A stretch of 64,000 nt of DNA from G963677445 sp963677445 (lineage in GTDB: Bacteria; Bacteroidota; Ignavibacteria; Ignavibacteriales; Melioribacteraceae). This document shows, piece by piece, positions 1 to 8,199 of the stretch (position 1 is the stretch's first letter; each line of letters starts with the position of its first letter). The position numbers and the translations under genes are program-made. The stretch is taken from positions 124,001 to 188,000 of the forward strand of contig CAXXGF010000048.1 in NCBI GenBank assembly GCA_963677445.2, given 5' to 3'. The notes beneath the pieces were generated by a model. It did not search any database. It was given only the letters and a program-made list of their open reading frames with translations, and was not told where the DNA came from.

Positions 1-98
1 CCTCTCTCAATATTGTTTTTATTTTTTTAAGCGACATCAAAAAAATAAGCGTTAAGAAAATCAAATGAACGTAGCGTTAAAAAAGGAAAGCTGTTTGA

Positions 99-120
99 GG
101 CACATGTCTTTTTATGTGCC
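99..120. other. Small hairpin in gene-free left edge
   Basis: A 7-bp perfect inverted repeat (ggcacat / atgtgcc) with an 8-nt T-rich loop. No T-tract follows directly, so it is not a convincing terminator. Apart from this hairpin and the element starting at 187, I see no gene in the first 900 bases. Confidence 0.4.
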
Positions 121-186
121 GGGTTCTTTCATTTTAGCGGAGTGAATTGATTTTCAGCTTATTTTTTTGCAGTCCTGACTTTTTTG

Positions 187-704
187 GGTTCTATATGAAA
201 TTTAGTGGGTAAAGTAATAAAATAGCGGATAAAGATATGAATCAAAGATTCGCAAATTGTCATGTTAGATTTCCGGAAACCAGCCCCTGATCTTTACCAC
301 CACAGAGCGCACGGTCTTGAAAAAAGTGGATGAGTATTAAAGTCCCTCTTACCCCGACTGAGCCAGACGCTTTCAGCTTTCCATATCTTTACGCGTTTGC
401 TGCTTTCGCCCTTTCAGGGCTCTGATAATGTCTTTGTTTTTCTTAACCGGGGCGTTGCCCCTGTCTGTTGCCTGCACCCTTTCAGGGTTTTGTATCCATC
501 TGTGACAAACTGGAATTATTATTAGCGCAGAAAGCGCGACAATCAACAGCCCCGGGCAACGCCCGGGGTAATAAAAGAAAAAGTGTATTTAAGCCCTGTA
601 GGGGCGGAAGCTAAACGTCGGGATTATCCGGTTATACTTTAACAAAAGGTTTTGTTTAATTTTCAGGATCGACAAAAATCACCCACTGTATTTCATATAG
701 AACC
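187..704. mobile_element. MITE-like non-autonomous element, copy 1 (518 bp)
   Basis: The ends are 24-bp terminal inverted repeats (187-210 and 681-704, beginning ggttctatatgaaat) that differ at two positions. A second copy of identical length lies at 40107-40624. The interior carries REP-like hairpins: ccctttcaggg twice, ccggggc-gtt-gcccc, and the perfect ccccgggc-aac-gcccgggg. The left interior (about 400-470) and right interior (about 540-615) are themselves inverted, diverged copies of one unit, so the element can fold into a long secondary structure. There is no transposase or credible ORF inside. I could not identify a clear target-site duplication. It was probably mobilised in trans; the transposase family is unknown. 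Confidence 0.8.
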
Positions 705-902
705 TAAAAACATAGGTATCTCCCGAAATTTATTTCATCATAATACTCTGTTTGTAAAAAACACAAAAAAAAGCCGAATAATTTCCCGTATTAATGTGGG
801 CCAGGTAACAGTCTTAATAAAATTGCCATATTTACATTGCCTATTTGGAATTTAAACTTATTTTTACAATATGTAAAGTTAAAGATTGTACACAAAGGCA
901 AG

Positions 903-1463
903 ATGAAGATAAAAACAAAAAAAATAATCGATCTCCCCGACTGGCTTGAGACAAAATGTGAGAAATCGGGTATAATCGATAATGTTGAAGAAAGAATGAC
1001 GTTTGTTATTGAGCTTGGTAAAGAGAATGTTGCGCGAAATACAGGAGGACCTTTTGCCGCTGCCGTATTTAATCTGGATGACTCCGGCCTTGTTTCAGCG
1101 GGTGTGAATGTAGTAGTAGATCAAAGGACCTCAATAGCTCATGCCGAAATTATGGCGCTGATCATGGCTCAGGAAAAATTGGGAACACACAGACTCGAAC
1201 AGGGAAATTACGAACTGGTTTCCTCCGCTCAGCCCTGCGCTATGTGTTATGGGGCATTGTGCTGGTCCGGTATAAAAAGACTGGTTATCGGAGCCAGAAG
1301 AGAAGATGTTGAGAAAATCACAGGTTTTGATGAAGGTCCGATCCCGAATGATTGGGAAGGGGAACTTAAAAAAATTGGCATCAGCGTTGTAAAAGATATA
1401 TTAAGAGAAAGAGCCGGTGAAATATTGAAACAGTATATCGAATCAGGTGGAAGGTTATACTAG
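903..1463 (+). CDS. Nucleoside deaminase, guanine deaminase-like
   Basis: A zinc-dependent deaminase of the cytidine/deoxycytidylate fold. The active-site motifs are HAEIMA (zinc histidine and proton-shuttle glutamate, about residue 80) and PCAMC (two zinc cysteines, about residue 110). The stretch after PCAMC (GARREDVEKITGFDEG) and the C-terminal aromatic residue resemble GuaD-type guanine deaminases and related purine deaminases more than TadA. At 186 aa it is a little longer than the roughly 156-aa GuaD because of an N-terminal helix. I chose the ATG at 903 over the in-frame ATG at 837 because the extra 22 residues look unlike the family. The substrate is inferred; a broader nucleoside/nucleobase deaminase role is possible. 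It stands alone, 58 bp before a sensor kinase gene. Confidence 0.8.
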   Translation: MKIKTKKIIDLPDWLETKCEKSGIIDNVEERMTFVIELGKENVARNTGGPFAAAVFNLDDSGLVSAGVNVVVDQRTSIAHAEIMALIMAQEKLGTHRLEQGNYELVSSAQPCAMCYGALCWSGIKRLVIGARREDVEKITGFDEGPIPNDWEGELKKIGISVVKDILRERAGEILKQYIESGGRLY

Positions 1464-1521
1464 TATTTAACTTTCCTTGATAAATTATTATAATTTAGAA
1501 TCATTGATACAGGAGCTCCGG

Positions 1522-3645
1522 TTGAATCTTAAAATTTTAATCGGTATTTGTTTACTATTCTTCCAGAATTTTGAAGCTTTTTCGCTTTCAAAATCAGAAT
1601 CAGCAGACAGCGCCTCGATATATCTCAACTTATTCCTCGAAAATAAACTTTCGAATCAGGATACCGCCATCTTCTTTGCTCATCGGGCAATTTTGCTGGC
1701 CGAAAAAGAAAAAAACGACTCGCTTCACATTGCCGGACTAAATGAACTGGCAAACCTGTACCTGAATAAGAATGAATTTGATAGAGCTGACGAACTCTGT
1801 AATAAAGCTGAGCTTATTGCGAGAAAGAACAACCTGACAGCACAGCTTGGAAAAGCATTGCATATCCAGGGAAAAATATGTTTGAGAAAAGGAGATTATG
1901 GCGAATCATTAACATTAAACAAAAATGCTCTTGAAGCCTATACGGAATCGGGAAATATTGGAGGCATGGCAAGCGTCAATAATAATATCGGCGTAATATA
2001 TTCATCAATGCAAAACTTTGAAAAAGCATTCAATTATTTTCTCGAAAGTCTGAGGGCCTACAGAAAATTAAATCAGGAAAGGGGTATATCAAAAAGTCTT
2101 AATAATCTCGGCATTGTCAGTATGGAAAATAACGATTCTGAGAATGCTCTGAAATATTTTGAAGAATCCATTGCAATTTCCCGTAAAGAGGGAAATTTGA
2201 GCGCTACATCGAATACACTTAACAACATAGCGCTTGTTTTTCTCGACCAAAAAAAATATGATGACGCAAAAAAATACCTTAACGAAGCATTAACTATCTG
2301 TAACACGTCCGGCTATACCATCAACAAAATGAGTATTTTTATAAATTTAGGTGTTATTTACCGGAAACAGGGACAAATAAACAAGGCAAGAGAATTTTTT
2401 GAAAAATCGCATGCGATAGCTGAACAGATCGGAGATATAGTAAGCATTACCGATGCTTTGATAAATCTTGCTGAAATCAAATATATTCAGGGTGAGGATA
2501 AAGAAGCGCTGAAAAATAGTGATTCGGCAATTAAATATTCAAATGAAACAGGCGCTCTCGAACAGCTTAAAAACTCCTTATCAATAAAAATGTTGCTGGC
2601 CTCCGCTACCGGGAAACGAAATGAAGCATTCGATTATCTTGAGCAAATAAATGATCTTGAAGATTCTTTGTTTACCATAAAGAATTCAGAGCTTACAACT
2701 CATTTAAAAAACCAGTATGATTGGGAATACAAAGACAGGGAAATCGAAAATCTGAAAAAAGAAAGCCGGCTCCAGGCGCTGGAAATAGAAAAGAAGGAAA
2801 ATTTCCAGATTTTTATGGTTATTCTTTTTTCTTTCATCTTAGTAGCAATCATTCTCGGAATCAGGTCTTATAAGAAACTGAGTAGCGCCCACAAAGATAT
2901 TAAGAATAAAAATGCGTTGTTAAGGGACCGGGAATCCAAGCTGACCCAGGTAATCGCGGAAAAGGACAAATTGTTCTCAGTAGTTTCACACGATCTGAAA
3001 AATCCTTTTAATTCTCTATTAGGCAATTCTGATTTTCTTCTCGAAGTCTATAACGATATGGAGGATGATGAAAGACTCGAAATTATTAAGAACATTCGTT
3101 CAGCCTCCCGGAAAGCTTATAATCTTCTCGAAGAACTTTTAAAATGGGTGGCGTCACAAAGAGGCAGACTAAAAATAAATAAAGAGGCATTTAATCTCAC
3201 TGAAGAAGCGGAACACGCAATATACATCGCGGAGGAATCTGCCGAAACAAAAAATATCGAGTTAAAAATTGAGGCGCCGAAATCAATCCTTGTTAACGCC
3301 GATAAAAATATGATTGCCTCAGTGATTCGAAATCTTTTAATCAACGCTATTAAATTTTCGAAAAAGCAGAGCACAATTTATATTTTTATCAGGCCGGCCG
3401 GCAAAGAAGTTACTCTCTCCGTAAAAGATAACGGAATGGGTATGAGCAAAGAGGAAGTGTCACAATTATTCAAAATGGTCGCCGGTATAAGTAAAAGCGG
3501 CACTGAAAATGAGAAAGGCACCGGACTCGGATTGATATTGTGTAAGGATTTCGTTGAAAAAAATGAGGGTAAAATTGAAGTTGAAAGTGAACCGGAAAAA
3601 GGAAGTGTTTTTCGTTTTACTCTCCCTTTGTATCACTCAGCTTAA
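1522..3645 (+). CDS. TPR-containing membrane sensor histidine kinase
   Basis: The protein starts with a signal peptide. A tetratricopeptide array follows (about residues 35-380, with many A-x-x-Y/F-x-x-x-L-x-I repeats), then a coiled coil, one membrane segment (about residue 435, FQIFMVILFSFILVAIILGI), a HisKA domain with H-box SHDLKNPF, and an HATPase_c domain with N-box RNLLINAIKF, G1 DNGMGM and G2 GTGLGLILC. The TPR region is therefore predicted to lie in the periplasm. The TTG at 1522 is preferred because AGGAG sits 6 nt upstream and the signal peptide begins there; a TTG at 1477 lacks an SD. No receiver domain or response regulator is adjacent, so this is an orphan kinase. Its last 29 bp overlap the 3' end of a convergent kinase of the same architecture. 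Confidence 0.88.
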   Translation: MNLKILIGICLLFFQNFEAFSLSKSESADSASIYLNLFLENKLSNQDTAIFFAHRAILLAEKEKNDSLHIAGLNELANLYLNKNEFDRADELCNKAELIARKNNLTAQLGKALHIQGKICLRKGDYGESLTLNKNALEAYTESGNIGGMASVNNNIGVIYSSMQNFEKAFNYFLESLRAYRKLNQERGISKSLNNLGIVSMENNDSENALKYFEESIAISRKEGNLSATSNTLNNIALVFLDQKKYDDAKKYLNEALTICNTSGYTINKMSIFINLGVIYRKQGQINKAREFFEKSHAIAEQIGDIVSITDALINLAEIKYIQGEDKEALKNSDSAIKYSNETGALEQLKNSLSIKMLLASATGKRNEAFDYLEQINDLEDSLFTIKNSELTTHLKNQYDWEYKDREIENLKKESRLQALEIEKKENFQIFMVILFSFILVAIILGIRSYKKLSSAHKDIKNKNALLRDRESKLTQVIAEKDKLFSVVSHDLKNPFNSLLGNSDFLLEVYNDMEDDERLEIIKNIRSASRKAYNLLEELLKWVASQRGRLKINKEAFNLTEEAEHAIYIAEESAETKNIELKIEAPKSILVNADKNMIASVIRNLLINAIKFSKKQSTIYIFIRPAGKEVTLSVKDNGMGMSKEEVSQLFKMVAGISKSGTENEKGTGLGLILCKDFVEKNEGKIEVESEPEKGSVFRFTLPLYHSA

Positions 3646-5962
3646 AAGTGACACTGAATACACTGCCTGCGCCAGGTTTGCTCTTTACTGTTAATTCGGC
3701 TTCATTCATCAGGGCAAATTCACGGCAGAGAATTAAACCCAATCCCGATCCGCTCTCATTCATGGTTCCCGCTTTTCTTTGGTTGGCCGCGAGATCAAAA
3801 ATAGATTTAAGGCCATCTTCATCTATCCCGATTCCGTTATCCTCAAAATGAACTGTAACGGCAGAGTTATTTAATTCGGAACTTAACGTAATTTCCCCTC
3901 CCGGTTCTGTAAATTTAATCGCGTTGGAAAGCAGATTTCTGAAAATTGTTGCCACCATAAATCTGTCGGCAATTGTACCCAGGTTTTGCCCAACCAGGTT
4001 TTTCAGTTTTATCCCTTTTTGATTACAGCTAAAGGACATCGTTGATATAGTCTCATCCGCCAGTTTTGATAAGCTTATTACCTCTGCTTCCGGGGTTAAG
4101 CGGCCTGTCTGAAGCTGGGACCAGTATAGAAGATTTTCCAAAAGGGTATATATATTTTGCGCTGATGTATGCAGATGAGCGAGAATATCCTTTTTATCTG
4201 CATCGGGTATAACATCATAATCCTTCTCCAGCAATTCCGTAGAATTCAGAATATATGAAAAGGGATTTTTCAGATCATGCGCGAAGATAGAAAAAAACCG
4301 GTCTTTGGTTGCGTGCAATTCTTTAAGCTGAAAATTAGAATTGTTAAGTTTTTCATATGCTTTGCTGAGTTTCGCTGAGTTTTCTTCAATTTTTTTATTT
4401 TTCCCGACAATCTCAGAGTGCTGCTCACTTATCCGCCTGTTTTTTTCGAGCAGAAGAAGATTGCTCTTTCTTTTCTGACGATTGCTTCTGAAAAACATAA
4501 TGATTACAATTACCAGTGAAATGATCACAATAATGGCTATATTCCTGAAGAACTTTTGTTTACTGATTTTATATTCAGCAGTTCTTAATTCCGCCTCTTT
4601 TTTTGTAATTTCATATTTCGCGCTGTATTCCATCACCCTGTTGGCAATATTTTCACTAAATATACTGTCCTTTACTTCAGAGTACATTTTATGAAAATTT
4701 AATGAAAGTTCAAACTGCCCGGTGTCAGCATATAAATTAGAGATATAAAGATAATTATCTTTTACCAGTTCTCTTTGTCGGATACTTTTCCCTATTTCGA
4801 GTGATTCAAAATATTTCGCGAGCGCTTTTTCCTGTTGACCGGTAAAGAAGAAAGTCTTACCTATATTCATCAGAGCTGTTCCTTCCTGTTCTTTATTGCC
4901 TATTTTCCTGGCGACAGTGAGAGCAATCTGGAAATTTGTCATCGCGCTATCGGGCATATTTTTCAGATTAAATACCTCCCCGATATCCTCATAATTCAGA
5001 GCAACGCCGCTCAAACTCTCCAGCGCACCATATAAAGAGAGTGATTTTCTGTAATAAACCAGCGCTGAGTCATAATTTTCAGTCAGTTCATATACAGATG
5101 CAAGATGATTATAGGCGTAAGCCTGCCCGTCGGTATTTTCCCTGTTGACAGATAATTTTAAAGCCCTGTCGAAATAAATATACGCTTTTTTGTAATCTTT
5201 CCACTGTCTGTAAACCCTCCCGATATTATTTAATACGAGAGCCACACCATTTGTATCCCCTATTTCTTCTCTCAATTTAAGAGAACGGTGATAATATTCC
5301 AGAGCTTTGTCATAAACTGCCCAATTCCAGTATAGAATTCCGATATTATTAAGCAGCATCCCTATCTGACGTTTGTCCCCCCGCTTCTCAATAAGTTTAA
5401 GCGCGTTATCATAATATATCAACGCCGAATCATATTTACTCGCTCTCCAGTAAATAAATCCCAGGTTCAGATTGGCAAATGAGAGCGCCTCGATGTTTCC
5501 CAGTTCACTCCTTAATCTTATAGCTTCCTTCATAAGAATAACCGACGAATCCATCTGGTTATTTCTGAATTTCACATAACCAAGTCTCTGGGTATAACGG
5601 GCAATATTAAATTTATCATCAGCGATTTTCGAAAGAGTGTATGCTTTATTATAATAAACAAATGCGGTATCGTAATATTTTTGGGCATAATAATAGCGCC
5701 CCAGATTACCATAAGCGTTTATTTTCCCTTTTGTGTAACTAAATTTTTCAGATAAACCAAGCGCTTCACCAGCAATTTTAAATCTGCCCCCCGAAGTATC
5801 ATCATAACTTTCAGCAAGCTGATTCAATAAATCAATCCGGTTTTCTCCTTCGGCAGCCGTAATTAATTGTTCAAGACTATCCTTCGAAACAGTATTTTGG
5901 GCAAAACTGAAACCGGAAACGATTATAAGCAGGAGAAAAATACCCTTTGAAGTCTTAGTCAT
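3617..5962 (-). CDS. TPR-containing membrane sensor histidine kinase (convergent)
   Basis: 781 aa with the same plan as the kinase at 1522-3645: a signal peptide ending around FSFAQ, about ten TPR units (residues 30-400), a transmembrane segment near residue 480 (IAIIVIISLVIVIIMFF), a coiled coil, HisKA with H-box FAHDLKNPF, and HATPase_c with N-box RNLLSNAIKF and DNGIGID. The two genes are tail-to-tail and share 29 bp, so the last 9-10 codons of each are antisense to the other. The domain order is identical but the sequences are only moderately similar, so this is an old duplication or two members of an expanded family. The signal and the partner regulator are unknown. The start is the ATG at the beginning of the signal peptide. 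Confidence 0.88.
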   Translation of the reverse strand: MTKTSKGIFLLLIIVSGFSFAQNTVSKDSLEQLITAAEGENRIDLLNQLAESYDDTSGGRFKIAGEALGLSEKFSYTKGKINAYGNLGRYYYAQKYYDTAFVYYNKAYTLSKIADDKFNIARYTQRLGYVKFRNNQMDSSVILMKEAIRLRSELGNIEALSFANLNLGFIYWRASKYDSALIYYDNALKLIEKRGDKRQIGMLLNNIGILYWNWAVYDKALEYYHRSLKLREEIGDTNGVALVLNNIGRVYRQWKDYKKAYIYFDRALKLSVNRENTDGQAYAYNHLASVYELTENYDSALVYYRKSLSLYGALESLSGVALNYEDIGEVFNLKNMPDSAMTNFQIALTVARKIGNKEQEGTALMNIGKTFFFTGQQEKALAKYFESLEIGKSIRQRELVKDNYLYISNLYADTGQFELSLNFHKMYSEVKDSIFSENIANRVMEYSAKYEITKKEAELRTAEYKISKQKFFRNIAIIVIISLVIVIIMFFRSNRQKRKSNLLLLEKNRRISEQHSEIVGKNKKIEENSAKLSKAYEKLNNSNFQLKELHATKDRFFSIFAHDLKNPFSYILNSTELLEKDYDVIPDADKKDILAHLHTSAQNIYTLLENLLYWSQLQTGRLTPEAEVISLSKLADETISTMSFSCNQKGIKLKNLVGQNLGTIADRFMVATIFRNLLSNAIKFTEPGGEITLSSELNNSAVTVHFEDNGIGIDEDGLKSIFDLAANQRKAGTMNESGSGLGLILCREFALMNEAELTVKSKPGAGSVFSVTFKLSDTKGE

Positions 5963-6101
5963 ATCAATTTATTTTTAATTTTACCCAAAATTTCATCATT
6001 TTTTTTGAATTATACGAATTTTTTTCGATTATTTCTAATATATTTCTGATGAGCAGCATATTTTTCCGGTTAAACTTTATTTCTATTTATGGTCGGCAAC
6101 A

Positions 6102-6632
6102 ATGAATAGTAAAATTCGGATAATATTCCTTTTTATATACCTCTTTATCTCATTCATAATTGCAGCCCAGTATGATGAATATAGCATAAAGGCGGTGTAT
6201 TTTGAAAAATTCATTCATTATATTGAGTGGCCGGAGGATAGCTCTGAAGTATTTACAATTGCGATAATAGTATCTAATCCACTGAAAGAAAAAGCTGAAT
6301 TACTGTTTAAAGAAAGAATGATCAAATCCAGACCGGTGTTATTTATTAAGGTTGCCCCGAACTCCCTGAATGATGAAATAAATATTTTATTTATCAACAA
6401 TGATCAGAAAAATGCGCTAAAGGATATATCAAAAAAGATTTCAGGTAAACCGATACTTACCATAGCCGATACTAACGGATTTATTGAAGAAGGTGTTCAT
6501 ATTAATTTTTTCCTTGAAGACAACAAAGTCTTTTTTGAAACAAATGAAGAGGCTTTGAAAAAATCAGGTATCCGCGCCCGCTATCAACTCCTACGACTGG
6601 CAAAAAATTTTGGAAGAGAGGAAATAAGATGA
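6102..6632 (+). CDS. YfiR-family (DUF4154) periplasmic protein
   Basis: 176 aa with an N-terminal signal peptide followed by the DUF4154/YfiR fold. It shows the conserved opening (YSIKAVYFEKFIHYIEWP, about residues 28-45) and the C-terminal RYQLLRLAK motif. In Pseudomonas, YfiR is a periplasmic repressor of a HAMP-containing diguanylate cyclase. In FCB bacteria DUF4154 genes usually precede a HAMP kinase and a TonB-dependent receptor, which is the order here. The stop overlaps the next start by 4 bp (ATGA), so translation is probably coupled. Likely role: a periplasmic sensor or modulator of the downstream kinase. This member is intact while both downstream partners are broken. Confidence 0.85.
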   Translation: MNSKIRIIFLFIYLFISFIIAAQYDEYSIKAVYFEKFIHYIEWPEDSSEVFTIAIIVSNPLKEKAELLFKERMIKSRPVLFIKVAPNSLNDEINILFINNDQKNALKDISKKISGKPILTIADTNGFIEEGVHINFFLEDNKVFFETNEEALKKSGIRARYQLLRLAKNFGREEIR

Positions 6633-8085
6633 ATTATTTCCAGAACCTCTCTATTAAAAATAAAATTGTGCTTATCCTCTTCATGACAACATCAATAGCT
6701 TCCCTGACAGGTTTTTTACTGCTTGTTTCCAGTCATGTTAACGCGTTAAAAGAAGAACTGATTGAAAACTCAATTCTTGAAGCAAAGCTTATCGGGTATA
6801 ACTGTGTCGCGGCAATCGATTTTGGCGATTATCCCGCCGCTGAAGAAATACTTAGTTCACTCGAAGTGAATGAAAGAAATATCGCGGGTTATATTTTTGC
6901 TCCATCCGGCAATATGCTGGCAAAATATACGAGAATTGATGGCCTGCCTTCTCCCGAACCACAATTAAAAATTGGGAATCAATTCGGCCAATTTACCGGG
7001 AAATACCTTATTGTTGAGTCTCCGATTTTTTACAGGGATAAGCTCTATGGATTTATATACCTAACAGTATCGACAAACGAACTTACTGAAAAAATTACCG
7101 ATCAGTTTCTCTATTGGTCCTTTATCATCTTTATTATTTTCGCGGGTTCATTTTTACTTGCCCGATGGCTCCAGTGTTATATTTCCCGCCCTATAATTAA
7201 ACTGGCCAGAATTACCAGGGAGATATCGGAAAGTAAAAATTACAGCGTGCATATAAAAAAAGACTCAGATGATGAAGTTGGTCAGCTTTATGATGAGTTC
7301 GATTCAATGATTAAACAAATTGAAAGAAGGGAAAAGGAGCTGATAAAAGCTATTGAAAAAGCTGAAACATCCGAAAGGCTGAAATCGGAATTTCTCGCGC
7401 AGATGTCGCACGAAATACGAACCCCCATCCATACAATTATGAGTTTTGCCTCTTTGCTCCGGATGGAATGTGAAGAAAATATTTCAGAAGATAACAGCGA
7501 CAGCTTTAACTCAATAGACAATGCCGCGCGGCGGCTGCTCCGTACCATTGATCTTGTGCTTAATATGTCGGAAATAGAGTCCAGATCATATGAGCCTATA
7601 TATGAGAAATTTGTGTTTACCGAACAGGTGAATAAATCCGCTATTCGCGGAGTTTTTTGTGCAGGCTAAACTAAAAAATATTGAATTTATTATTGATGAT
7701 AAAAATCCGGGCGCTGAAATCACCGCTGATAAGTATACTGTTACTCAGATTATGGCCAATCTTATCGACACAAACGCGATTAAATACACAACAACCGGTT
7801 CAGTAATCCTTATAATGGAAGAGAAACAAAAATATTTTGAGGTCAGTGTTTCAGATACGGGAATAGGGATTAAAGAGGAATATCTTCCATTTCTGTTTTC
7901 CAAGTTTTCTCAGGAGGAACAGGGATATACGAGAAAATTCGAAGGAAACGGACTTGGTCTGGCGCTGGTAAAAAAACTACTGCGAGTTAAACGAGGCAAC
8001 CATTGATGTAGAAAGTACAAAGGGAAAAGGTTCCGTTTTTAGGATTTCTTTTCCACTTGACAGAGATTTAAAGAAAGCTAATTAG
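6629..8085 (+). pseudogene. HAMP sensor histidine kinase, frame broken
   Basis: Reads as one kinase once frameshifts are repaired. Frame 1 (6629-7669) has a transmembrane helix, a periplasmic sensor region, a second helix near residue 165, a HAMP domain, and HisKA with H-box FLAQMSHEIRTPIHTI. The frame is lost in a T6 run near 7650. A second frame (7659-8006) carries HATPase_c with DTGIGI and GNGLGLALV. The frame is lost again after an A7 run near 7975, and the last segment (ending ...VFRISFPLDRD, stop at 8083) completes the domain. The N-box reads NLIDTNAIKYT, with one extra residue compared with the usual NLIDNAIKYT. It overlaps the YfiR-like gene by 4 bp. Whether this is decay or sequencing error is open; the in-frame codon insertion in the N-box argues mildly for decay. 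Confidence 0.8.
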
Positions 8086-8199
8086 CCTGAAATTTTTTAA
8101 ATGAAGCAAAGTATTGTTTCTTAAGGTTTTGAAACGAATATTGATTAAAGTCGATTGAATATTGAAAATGAGTTTAATGATTAAAATTGCAGGTGCGTT

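Noticed and set aside
187..704. Retron or riboswitch in the hairpin-rich left element
   Set aside because: No reverse transcriptase nearby, no aptamer-like conserved core, and the same sequence recurs at 40107-40624 with TIRs, which fits a MITE.
652..855. 67-codon ORF at the MITE edge
   Set aside because: It starts inside the element's right TIR region and has no SD or homology-like features.
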